Assembly (NCBI GenBank): GCA_037367355.1
Contig: CM074705.1
Coordinates: 1,488,001-1,552,000, forward strand
Reading direction: 5' to 3'
DNA length: 64,000 bases
DNA from: Neoscytalidium dimidiatum
Taxonomy: Eukaryota > Ascomycota > Dothideomycetes > Botryosphaeriales > Botryosphaeriaceae
Shown here: piece after piece, positions 33,642-45,000 of the stretch
Numbering within the stretch: position 1 is the stretch's first letter
Layout of the letters: every line of letters begins with the position of its first letter
The notes under the pieces: generated by a model
Database searches by the model: none
Seen by the model: the letters and a program-made list of their open reading frames with translations, nothing else
What the model was told of the DNA's origin: nothing
Translations under genes and position numbers: made by a program

Positions 33642-34082
33642 ATGGGGAAATGGGAATCGAACAACTGTGTTACCATGGTCGGCATTCAGCGTACGGTGGC
33701 GTTCTGTGCTTCTGTGTATGGCATCGAATCGTGGGGCGTTATTATCTGGCGATTGGATCGGGGCGGGGGGGTCCCGGAAATGGCGTGTATCATGATATGA
33801 GTTCTGGGAGAGACCGAAGTAGTCAAGCAGCTGATTGCTGACAACAATCCTGGTGGACATCAGGAAAAGAAGAATATGAAGAAGGCTCATATGCAAACAT
33901 GATGGATTCAAACACCGCACGGACTAATGATACATTGAACAAGAGGAATCGCCAATCCCACAACGTTTACATCCAAGCTATTGCCATAATCAATGCTGTT
34001 CTTGTTGTTACTCCTCAACCTCGTGATTTCGTACCTATGGATAAATTTCATTTCTTTTCACCCCAACGATCCAACATATTCG
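33642..34082. other. convergent intergenic region after Mad1
   Basis: Probably the Mad1 3' untranslated region and that of the small minus-strand gene. No further feature is supported. Confidence 0.4.
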
Positions 34083-34298
34083 TTACCATCTCCGTCTTCC
34101 GTATCCGCCACCTCCGTACATTGGCCTCCCATACCCCATCCCTCCGCCGTATCCGCGTGGCCCGCACCTTCCTCCTCCTCCGAATCCTCCTCCAAATCCT
34201 CTGGCGGGTCGACCGTAGCATGGTCGCGCTGGTTGCGACATGTACACGGGTTGGTGACGGTGGACGCCACGGCGGGGGCGAGATGGTCCGCAACCCAT
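34083..34298 (-). CDS. small Gly/Tyr/Arg-rich protein, 71 residues
   Basis: Starts MGCGPSRPRRGVHRHQPVY and ends in GFGGGFGGGG-, GYGGGMGYG- and GGGGYGRRRW-type repeats. The MGC start fits an N-myristoylation/palmitoylation context in a broad sense, but that is inference. Support for a real gene: a TATATAAG box on the same strand at 34566-34573, and no ATG on the minus strand between that box and 34298, so this is the first start codon in a leader of about 235-240 nt. The Gly-Tyr-Arg composition resembles low-complexity RNA-binding or cell-surface tails. It has no domain I recognise, and no intron is needed. Confidence 0.5.
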   Translation of the reverse strand: MGCGPSRPRRGVHRHQPVYMSQPARPCYGRPARGFGGGFGGGGRCGPRGYGGGMGYGRPMYGGGGYGRRRW

Positions 34299-35869
34299 CG
34301 TGGTTCGGCCGGGGTTGCGCTTAGATGAATATGAGCGTGAGGCAGCTATTCGATTGACTCGCTGCGACGTGGTCGTGGTTCTTTTTGGGCAGTTGCCGAT
34401 AGTGGATGTGGAAGAGGTGACGATGGTTTGAAAGGTGTTCGCGTCTCGATTGCCGACGACTTCAATGATGCTTCGCCGTCGCAGTCGAATCGAGGATGAT
34501 ATCGGCAGCGATTGATTCTCACGCCGATGATCTCTTGTACAACCCACGCTGCTCGAACACACGCCCTTATATACGTAGCCCTTCCCCCCGCCGCGCCACG
34601 CCGTCAGCACGCCCACCCTTCAACACCACCGTCAGCCTTCCCTGCATCGAACGGTGCCGGCTTCCAGAACTTCCCCTCTCCCCGCCCCTCCACCCCCTTG
34701 GCATTCCTCAGCGCCCCGTCATCCTAACCAGACTTCCCTTTCCCCTACCCCGGGGGTTCTCTAGCGCTACTCGGATATCGGATCGCCCGTAAGCTCTCGG
34801 CGCACGTGGGTGACGTGCGACACCGAGCATCCGCGTAACCTTAATCAGGGCGCGCCACGAACGCGCAATCGCTGCAGGGAATTAAAAGCTCTCGCGACCG
34901 GCGGCGTGGTGTTTCGCCGTTCGGTCTTGGCCTCCTTGCGCGGTGACGTCATTGCGTAGAGCGCAGGGGCCGATTACCCGAAGGAGGCGGGCGTGCATCA
35001 CTGGCAGGGGGGTGGGGGGGAAGAAGGAGCTGATTTCTGCAAGGGACGGACGGAGGCTGCAGAGCGGCTTGTAGAACGTGCGTGACAGGCGAAGAGAGCC
35101 ATCGGCAAGATGAGAGCGAGACTGTACGTGTTTCCGCAGTTACGCGAATTTTGGCTTGGGAGCCTGTTGGAGCTTAATTAGGATTTTGTTGGGAAGAGGC
35201 CTACTAGCATGTACGCCGGCGTAGGAGTGATATTGAAGAGGTTTGAGGGTGCCACTCTACAAGAAAAAGACCTCTTCCATACTGCTACCATAGCCACTGT
35301 ACATGCATCTACGTGAGTAACACAGGTGGAGAAATTCTGAAGTAAGCACAAATAATCACAAGCATAATAAGAAACACGTGGAAGAACTTTCCTTCACTCA
35401 TAAGTAACAATAAAAGAGAATACACGAGGGGATCAAAGAGCAGCAAGTGCCAGAAAGCCAGCATGCAGAAGTCCAGTCCAGTTTCCCACCAGCCTCGCAG
35501 TGATGGAGGAGCCGAATTTTCGTGAGACTCGAGAAGCGCATAAAGAAGTGAGAAAAAGAAGGCTAAGCTCGAAGAGCAGAAACGCAGTCGCCTCCATTTC
35601 TCGCAAGGAAAACCAGGAAAACAAATAGCCCATGGTGGTAGTAGTAGTCAGCTGAACTCCGTTTCCCTATGCATCAGTGGTGTGGTGATTCGTCTAGTCC
35701 TTCCCTGAAACGTTCGTTCTTTCGTCCATCCGTACAGCATCCTACTCGCACACGTATACGCAAGCCATGAGTCATCTTGAGGAGAGAAAGGAAAGGAAGT
35801 GAGGGTGTGCCGGGAATAAAATCGGGTTTGAGACAGTGATGAAGAATTCTTTGACGTCCGTGTCCGCAT
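34299..35869. other. intergenic region upstream of the small GYR-rich gene and downstream of the DIL/ankyrin gene
   Basis: The first 300 bp is the leader and core promoter of the small gene. From about 34800 to 35100 it is G/C-rich, then A/T-rich toward 35870. The minus-strand DIL/ankyrin 3' untranslated region lies at the right end. I see no other gene. Confidence 0.45.
34566..34573 (-). promoter_or_regulatory. TATA box of the small GYR-rich gene
   Basis: TATATAAG read on the minus strand, 268 bp from the start codon at 34298, with no intervening ATG on that strand. Confidence 0.5.
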
Positions 35870-38516
35870 TCAGATGCTCTCTCCATCGTCGCTCCACCGG
35901 GCATCGGCATAGAGGTCCTTTTTGTTGTTGCCGCTAAACTCGAGCTTGGCCAGGAACTCCGGGGGTACGGTCGGGAGATACTTGCGCTCGCGCTCACGAT
36001 CGGTGCCTCCGAACCCTGCGCCGTACGTCACGAGCATATCAGTTGACGTCGGCAAGGAGAAGGGCAGCATCAAAGCCGGGTCCAGCAGTAGGTTCTCCGG
36101 AGCGTCTTCCTCCTCTTCCGCTTGCATGTAGGCGACAGTTGCCAATGACGGCGCCAGAGAGGGTGTGGGCGACATGGGCCTATCGGTGGTGGGGGAAGTC
36201 GGAGTGCCATCCGACGGAAGTTGTGGAGGAAGCGACTTGCGGCTTTGTTTTGACAAGCGACGCTCAGCAGCTTCCTTTTGGAGATTGAACAGAAACTTGA
36301 GCGCCGGCTTCGGAAGCGTTTTCTCGCCGACCTCAGTCCGGTAATACCTGACTGAATGGTTGATTTGCTGTGGCGTCAGGCGCGGGAGCTGTTCCAGCGT
36401 GGCTTTCAACGAATCAATGTCCTCGCCTAGCGACGAGAAGCATTGCAGCCATTGAAGCAATTGAACAACGGGGGCCAGGTGCCTTCGTGCAGCCTCCATC
36501 GTGTTCTCGCCCGTTGCGGTCAGAGCGCCGTTCTCGTAATGTTCAGGTTGGCGATTGTTCTGGCGAGCCCAGTCTTCGATGACCGACACGTTCATTCGGA
36601 TCTGCATCGCCTTTGTGCGTGCTAGGTATTTCCTGTTCGACATGATTCGGTTGAAGAGCTCAGCCCCAAGCCAATAGAGCAATTGGGAAAGAACTTGGGC
36701 AGTGATGACCGAGTGGATATCGTAGAGATCCAGCACGAATAACGTCGAGGACAAAAGGGAGGTGATGTTCCTAGGAGACACCTGCGCCCTACGCTTCGGC
36801 GAGGGAGGCCTGAAACGCTTCTCTATCGGCTCCGGAGGCTTGGGCTTCGACTTTGTCTTGAAGATCCTCCATTCACCGGTGAAACTAACGTCTTCGAATC
36901 CCGGGATAGTCTCATGGTCCAACATGGCGGTGTCCAGTACCTTGTCCATGCGGCGCTCTGCGTCGCGGATGATCAGAACAAATATTTCGTTGATGAGCTC
37001 GGCAATCTGGCATTGAAACTCGACCGAAGCCTGCACGAGGCCTGCATCTTTCTTCAGATAGTAGAGCAGCAAAGTACAGTTGGAGACCCAGAATGCGAGC
37101 ATGGTCATGTCCCACTGGTGCTTCTCGACCACGTCGTTGATTTTGTCCATCGACGACACGAGCAGCTTCTCCAGTAAGTCCTCACTGGAATGGTAATGAG
37201 CGTAGCGGGCACTAAGGAAGATGATGTTTGCGGGCACTGGCTTCTGTGAAGGCGACCGGGTAGGGGTCATGTTGGTGATGACGATGTCCAGGATGCGATC
37301 CAGCTCGTTCTCCTGGAAGACAAACATCTGATCGTTGAGACACCGGTCCCAGACGAACTCCTGGCCTTCCTCGAACTCATCGGGTTCCTGGCCAAGTCAG
37401 CAATGGCATGTTAGAAACGTCGGGCAGCCACTGACCTCGGGCTGCTCGTCAATGCCCAGGTTTCCCAAGTCCACCTCCAGATTAATTGCACTCTCCATCA
37501 TCATGCGCCGCCTCAGTTCGTTTTCAGCCATCTCTTCCTCAAATCTGTCCTGGTCAAAGCCTGCGGTGTAGAAGTCATCTCCGGTGCTGACCCCTATGTT
37601 GCCAATGGTGTAGCCGCTCTCGTGCAGGTAGTCCTGCAGCTCGCTGCCGGGGGCGACAAAGTCGAAGGCGGTCCTGCCTGAGGACGATTCGGCCTCCGGC
37701 TTCGCACCCTTGTCCAGCAGCAGCTTTGCGATCGCTTTGTGGCGGTTGGTAATGGCCCACATCAGCGGAGTCCAGCGGTTGCGGTCCTGGGTGTCGACAT
37801 CGGCGCCGGCATCCAGCAGGGCGGCGACAACTTCCTCATGGCCAAAACAGGCGGCGTAAATGAGCGGCGGGGTGCCATCGCCGTCCGGAGCATTCACGTC
37901 GATGAACTCCCTGGCGTTGCCGGAGACGAAGCGCTCGACGGTGGACGTGTCGCCGTTGGAGGCGGCGAGGTTGAGCGAGTTCTGCAGGATCTCCTTCTTC
38001 TCGGCGTCCGACAGCTTCTCGTCCTTGATGATGGCATCCTCCTGGCCCTCGCTCATGCTGTCGTGCTTGAGGCGCGACTGGCGCTCGAGCATCTCGTTGA
38101 GGCGGGAGTCGCTCTCCTCGAGCGAGGGGGCGGCGTCGGTCGGGCCGTCCAGCGACAGGTTGAAGCTGAGCGGCTTGGAGGGGAGCGGGGTGGATATGAA
38201 CTGCGACTGGCCTGCAGTCGGGACACATTGTCAGCACAGAGACGCAGCAGGGCGCGAAGACACCACGCAGCAGGCGGTGGTGAAACGCAGGGCTCCCCTC
38301 CCCCTCGCACGCTCACGCTCACGCTCACGCTCACGCTCGCACTCGCGGGGCAGGCGGGAACGCACCTTGCCAAGCATCGTATATCTCGGTCTCGCCGGCG
38401 ATCTGAGGGACGGACTTGCGGTCGTCGAGCGAGCGCGGGAGGTCGTCGGGCAGCTGGCGCGGCCGGGGGGTGGTGGCGGCGGCATCGTGGACGCCGTTCT
38501 CATCGGTCGACTCCAT
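35870..38516 (-). CDS. DIL- and ankyrin-repeat protein
   Basis: Exons 38366-38516, 37436-38211 and 35870-37387 (minus strand) encode 814 residues. Ankyrin repeats are clear at about residues 145-250 (GTPPLIYAACFGHEEVVAALLDAGADV and RNRWTPLMWAITNRHKAIAKLLL segments). A DIL (dilute) domain spans roughly 340-640, with LAFWVSNCTLLLYYLKKD, LINEIFVLIIRDAE and LLYWLGAELFNRIM. DIL domains otherwise occur in class V myosin tails and bind cargo adaptors; a similar ankyrin-DIL protein exists in fission yeast. A role in membrane or actin-linked transport is inference. The C-terminus is Ser/Pro-rich with TP/SP sites. Intron 1 (154 bp) holds a tandem GCTCAC repeat; intron 2 is 48 bp. The gene shares a 562-bp divergent promoter with the histidine kinase. 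Confidence 0.87.
38309..38340 (+). repeat. GCTCAC hexanucleotide tandem repeat in an intron
   Basis: Four to five tandem units inside the first intron of the DIL/ankyrin gene. It makes that intron (154 bp) longer than typical for the window. Confidence 0.8.
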
Positions 38517-39078
38517 GGTGGTGCATGGGCTTCGTGAAGCCGGTGTGGCTTCTGGCGAGCTAGCACATGCGCGGGCGGCACTGAGTAATGCGGCCGACGT
38601 GCGCGTGTGCGTAGGGTGGAGTACTGCTAGCAGATCTCCAAATTCGGGGCGCGGGAAAGGATACCTAGCGATGCGGCTCGGGAGTGTGACGTCCAGAGAG
38701 GGCGCGCCAAGCTCGCTGCAGGAGTCGCTCCAGGCCAGCTGTGCGTGCAGTGCAGTGCAGCGCGGTGCATGCCTAGTGCGGGAGCGGGAGCGGCCATTGA
38801 CACCGCCCGCTGACGGCTGCCCAGTGCCATGATTCTGCGCCGGTCCAGTCTAGAGCTCTCAACACCACCCGCACAACACCGCTGCACCACCCGTCCCACA
38901 CCCAGCCCAGCGCACGCCCCGCCCTCGCAGGCGCCCGTCCGTCCCGTCTCCCGCGTCCCATGACGTCCTGCTAACCGCGCGTCCACTTCGCTCGCTCGCT
39001 CGCTCGCTCGTCTCTGCGCCCTCGCCCGGCGTCCAGCCATGAATTGAGCGGGCCCCTCGACATCGCCACGCGTCGACC
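38517..39078. promoter_or_regulatory. divergent promoter between DIL/ankyrin gene and histidine kinase
   Basis: 562 bp between the two start codons. It contains a CGCT tetranucleotide run (about 38989-39011) close to the kinase start. No TATA box stands out, and the region is G/C-rich. Co-regulation of the pair is possible but not shown by sequence. Confidence 0.5.
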
Positions 39079-42000
39079 ATGGAAGAAGACGCTCCCTCGG
39101 AGGCGCGCGCCGCCCGCCAGGTGCTCCTGCGCCTGGCCGAGCTGCCGGGCTACTCGTGGGACACTGACGCCGAGCCTTTCCACAGCGTGCGTCTCGCCAT
39201 CCTCAACCCCAGGCCGAGCCCTCACCCTCGCCCTCAACCTCGCCCTCACATCACCTGCTGCTAACTATCTATCTTGCGTAGTCCTACGATAACTGGCACT
39301 TCTTCGGCTTCCAGCATCCCGCCGCCAAGTCTGCCGTCCAGCTCCCGAACCGCGCTCTGACGTCGCACAGCTTCTCGCAGGGCTCCGACCCCAAGCCTGC
39401 CCTGAGGACCCACCGCTCGTCCAACAGTGAGGCGAGCGCCGCCTCGTTGACCCAGGCCCAGTCCCAGTCCCAGTCCCAGAACCAGAACCAGAACTACGAC
39501 AGCGCTGCCCCGGGAGGCCGCCGTGTCGTGGCTCGCGTCTCCAACCACGTCCTGCGCCTGGAACGCGAGTTTGCCCTCGCTCGGTCCATAGTCAACGAGT
39601 GTGACCCGGAATGCAAGCGTTTCGTGCGGCCCGTCGACTTGGTGCGTCTCCCAGCTCGCCCCGGCAGCGATGCGATGGTCGTTTCCATTTTTGAATCGCC
39701 TGGCGACAATTACATCCGCGATCTTGTAGACCTCGGTCCGGCGTTCTACAGGATCGCAAAGTGGAAAGCCCCTGCGGGGACCAAGGCTTGCATGCAGATC
39801 CCGCTCCAGCTCTTCATGCGTTTCGCAACGGGTGCCGCCGAATGCCTGGAGATATTGCATAACGAGAAAAAGTTGGTGCACGGCGAGATCCGCGGCGACG
39901 CCTTCCACTTCAATCAAGAGACGGGCGAGGTGCGCATGTTGAATTTTGGCTCGGGATCGAGAAGTTTTGAGAACGGCTTGACGTCAGCAGGATGGAGCTC
40001 GCTCAGCCGCGAGGTTGGCGTTGAGCACAAGCTGCAGTTCATCGCCCCTGAGCAGACAGGCCGCCTGCCTGCAGAGCCGGATACAAGGACCGACATCTAC
40101 AGCCTGGGCATTCTGTTCTGGGTAAGTTTATATAAAAGGTCCTGGCTCCATACGTCTCTCCGCTTGAGACGCTGGTAGTATATGACGGTTTTCAGCGCCA
40201 CTAACCCGTTGGTAGACAATGCTCACTGGAGAGCCTGCTTTTGAGGGCGATAGGCCGCTAGAAATTATGCAGAGTGTGCTTTCTCGACGCATTCCTCCAG
40301 TGTCGTCGAAGCGGATGGATATCCCAGAAGCGCTGTCGTCAATTGTTTCCAAGATGACGGCCAAGAACATCGAAGAGCGATATAACTCAGTGTCTGGGCT
40401 CAAGTATGATTTGAACGAGCTGAATCGGATCCTGTGCGATGGAGACGTCGAGCTTTTGAAGGCGTTCAAGGTGGCTACCAAGGACGTGTCCAGCTTCTTC
40501 AGCTTGCCGTCCCGCCTCATTGGTCGCGACAAGGAACGCCAGACAATCCTGGAAGTCGTCGACAGGGTTTCGAGGAGCCAGCATCCGTCCTTGAAGAAAA
40601 GTTTGTATAGTTTCGGTTCCAACTCCGGCTCTTCGTTAAGCTCGCGGCCAGACAATCTACCCCTGGACGATATAGTCGACATGCGGTCCGACAGCACCAG
40701 CTCCAGAGGTTCGGACCACCATCGCAATGACGTGCGCACACCTCGCAACAATTCAGAGGCATCCATCTCCCTTGCGGAGCCGTCCGAACATCGGCCTTCG
40801 ACCGAGAGCTGGCCCTCATCCAATTGGAGCACCGATCACCCGATTCGCCGAGCTTCGTCAGCTCAAAATCCTGCCGCCAGCGACGATCCTGCAGAAGCGC
40901 TCAGGAACCACCATCGCTTCAGGAAGAAGACTCACTGCGAGCTAATTGCTGTGTCGGGACAAGGGGGCTATGGGAAGTCTAGCCTAATCCAGTCGGTGCA
41001 GCCTATTGTGCGCGGCCGCGGCTTCTACTTCGCAACGTCAAAGGTAAGTAAGCAACGGCAACCCGGACCCCCTGCTTATTCCAACAAGGCCTGTTTCCCC
41101 TGTGGCTGGACGCGACTACTGCGCCGCTTCGGCTCGCTCCGAGCTGCACGATTTCGCAATCTGACATCTTCTCCGGCTTGACCCTTGCTGACATATTCCC
41201 AGTTCGACCAAGCAAAGAGAGCCCCCTTCGATCCGATCCTGCGGTTGATGTCCTCGCTCTTCCGCCAAATCTTCTCCGAGTCAAATATCTCGACCGACTT
41301 CCACAATAACGTTAGAGCACACGTCCAACCGGTTTGGCACATCCTGCATTCCTACCTTGACTTGCCTGAGTGGCTGTTGGGGACCAGTACGAAGACTACG
41401 CATACTGACGTCACTCATCAACATGCCTTCTCAACTACAATCAGTAGCCGCAACGCATCACGTGTAATGAGCTTGTTCATTGATGTCCTACGAATGCTTG
41501 CACGGCAGCAGTCCATCTGCTTTTGTGTCGACGACTTGCAGTTCGCCGACGACGAAAGTCTGGAACTCATCCAAGCCATTGTTAGCAACAGGCTTCCGCT
41601 CGTAATGATCCTCACCTACCGAGAAGAAGATAAGCTACCGGCGGGAATCAGAACTCTGCTCGACGGGGCAACCAAGTGAGTGTACTGCCAAGTGACAGAG
41701 CGTGTAGTGCTGATCCTAATAGTCTAACCAGGATCGTGTTGAAACCCTTCAGCGAAGTTGACACTGCCAATTTCGTTGCGGAAACCCTCCACAGAGATCC
41801 AGAATACTGCCTGCCCTTGGTCGCGACCATCCAGGAGAAGACCGGAGGCAGCCCCTTTTTTGTTCGAGAGATGCTCGACACCTGCTATCGCAAGAAGTGC
41901 ATATACTACTCCTGGCAAGATTCAGCTTGGCATTTCGATCTTGACAAGGTTTTCGCCGAGTTCAAGTCCACCGCTTACGGGTCGCGCATTAACAACGACT

Positions 42001-45000
42001 TCATCGTGAAGCGTTTACAGGAGCTCCCACGAGTGACTCGATACCTGCTTGCCTGGGCCTCTCTGATCGGCAGCACGTTCTCATTTACCATCGTAAAACG
42101 ACTCATGAACGGTGAACACGCCAGCAACGCTGAAAGCCTACCCATAACCTCGGAAGACCCAGTGGAAGGAATCGACGGAGCGATTGCCGCGTACATCGTC
42201 ATGTCGGGAGACAATGAAGACCGGTTCCGCTTCTCTCACGACAGATACATGCAGGCCTCACAGCTTCTCATTGAGAGCGAAAACTTCAACCAGGCCGAGA
42301 TGCACTTTGCCATCTCAAAAACCATGATCGAGCATGAGTATCAGGACAATACGACTACGAGCTCGAAATCGCTCTTTACCAGAGCTCGCCACGTAGCATG
42401 CGCTACCGACCTTATCAGAGGCAGAGTCAAGCGCCGCGCTCTATACCGTCATGCACTCCAACTAGCGGCTGAGCACGCTTGTGAGGCAGGTGCGCGATCA
42501 ACCGGACTATTCTACTACACTCGATGCTTCAACCTTTTGCAAGACAGCCCATGGGATGACTCGAATGAGGACGTGGACTACAGGGAGACCTTGAACATAT
42601 ATACGCGTTCCGCGGAATGCTACTGGTACCAAGGGTTTTTCGAACCAGCATTAGGCCTATGTCAAACCATCTTCACCAACGCAAAATCAGCGGTAGATAA
42701 GGCTCCAAGCTGGGTTTTGCAGTCGCGAATATTCGCCATGCGAGGGGATTCGTTCGCTGCCTTCGAGGCCCTGAAGCAGTGCCTGACCGAGTTGGGTGTC
42801 CAAGTGGAAGATAAGTCATGGGAAGAGTGCGATACTCAGTTCCAATCCATGTGTGCTGCTCTGCAGCAGTGCGACAGGGACCAGCTCCTGTCAAGGCCGC
42901 TGACCAGCGATCAGAAGCTTCTTGCAATGGGCGCTGTGCTGGTGGAAATGGCGAGCGCGGCCTTCTGGACTGACTCCAGATTGTTTTACCAGATGAGCAT
43001 GATCATGGTAGATCTGCACCTTACACGAGGAAACTTTCCCCAGGCTGCGTTAGGGTATGTGCATCTCGCCAGTATAGCAGCAGGACGATTCGGTATGACC
43101 AAGTTTGGCATCGAAATCGGCGACATTGCCAAAGGCCTCTTCAGCATCTTCCCTGAAGACATGTACACCATTGGCCGCGGCGAGACGCTGCATGCATTAT
43201 TTATGGGCCATTTGCAGACTCACGTGAGGGAGCAGCTACCTATCCTTGACCGGGCGTTGAATGCCACGATAATATCCGCCGACCGCATTCTCTCGCTGCT
43301 AAACATGGGTGTGACCGCGTGCTTCAAGCTCTGGTCCGCGCATCCGATTTCAGAAGTTGAAACGTGGGTCAATGAAGCGCCATCGGAATTCAAGGATTGG
43401 CAGGAAGATCTCCGCGGAGGTGTTTTTCTCGTTTCCGCACGACAACATGCTCGAGCCCTACAAGGTAAGACGTTTGCCAAGGATCCTGAACGAATTCACT
43501 GCGATGAAGAGCATGAAACATCGAGTTACATTGGCTTCGTGGAGAAACGAGCCTCAAACCCAAAGAGACCAAAGACCATCTACTACAGCTATGTCCTCAT
43601 GAGTCTGTACCGTTTTGGCCATTTCGAGGCCGCCGTCTCTCTTGGCGAAACTCTACTTCCAATGATGGAGGGGTGCTGGTGCATGAGGATCTACTACTCG
43701 AACCTTTTCTACCTCTCACTTGCTTATGTTGCCGTGTGTCGCGAGGATCCCGAACGCAAGGATAAGGACATCCTCGTCCAACGTGTCTTGTCCTTTAGAG
43801 AGAAGATTCGGATAGCGGCGAACTACAACGACGTCTGTTACCGGCCTTGGTTGGCAATCCTGGATGCCGAGTACAACGACCTTATCCTCGAATACGCACA
43901 TGCAGCGAAACTGTACGAGACAGCACTGGACTTTGGCGATCTAGACGACTTTATCCTCGACCAAGCCCTCGCGTTCGAGCTTTACGCTGCATTCCTCCTG
44001 AGACGAGGTGCCCGTCGACCAGCGCGACGTCTTATGAAGGATGCGCTGAAATGCTACACCAACATTGGGGCGCTTGGGCTATCAACGCACGTCGCAGAAA
44101 AATTCGAGTGGCTCCTTAACAGCGAGACCGGCATCGAGAACGTTGATGTCGCTTGCCAGACAGACATCGTGGATACCGGAAACACAGCATACAAACTCGA
44201 GAAGCATGCGGGCCAAGCAGTGCCAGAGACACCAGCAGACAGGACCGAGGCTTGGCTTGCACCAACCGCCAACCAGACTCCCGTCAGGAGGACTGAGACG
44301 CAGGGTGACCTCCCGGGCGGGTTTTCCGCCGTCGGCCTGGACGTCATTGACTTAACAGGGATCCTTGAATCCAGCCAAGTCCTCGCCTCCGAGCTGCAAG
44401 TTGACAATCTGCTGGCAAAAATGACTGAAATCATCCTTGAGTCAACGGGCGCCGAGCTGGCCGCTATTGTCACAGAAGATGAAAAGCTAGGCTGGAGTAT
44501 CGCTGCGACAGGTGGGCCTGATGGCGTCACAAAATATCCCGGTGGCCAGACGCTGGAGTCGGTGGAAGATCAAGTTGCAAGACAAGTGACTTTGTATGTC
44601 CTTCGCTTCCGCGAGACGGTCTTCGTACAGAACCTCTTGGAGGACGAGAGGTTCTCCAACGTGACTGATGCCTATCGACGACGTAACCCAGATGGTCGAG
44701 CAGTCATTGCAATACCCATTCTCCACGGAGACGACCATTTGCTCGGCTCAATCTACTGCGAGGGCGCCCCGAACCAGTTCAGCGAACGCAATCTAACTGT
44801 GCTACGCTTGCTAGTCAACTCAGTGTCAGTGTCACTGGCCAATGCGCTCTTGTTCAAGAAGGTCCGCGAAGTAAGTGCTAGCAATGTGGCTATGCTGGAG
44901 ATGCAGAAGCAGTCGCTCGCTCAGGCACGGGCTGCAGAGCTCAAAGCGAAGGAAGCCGAAGCGGTGGCAATTCAGAACATGAAGATGAAGGAGGAGGCCG

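Noticed and set aside
43460..43510. Possible intron in the histidine kinase (AAGGTAAGAC)
   Set aside because: Reading through gives QGKTFAKDPERIHCDEEH, which matches the expected continuation of group X kinases, and no acceptor keeps frame and family sequence better.
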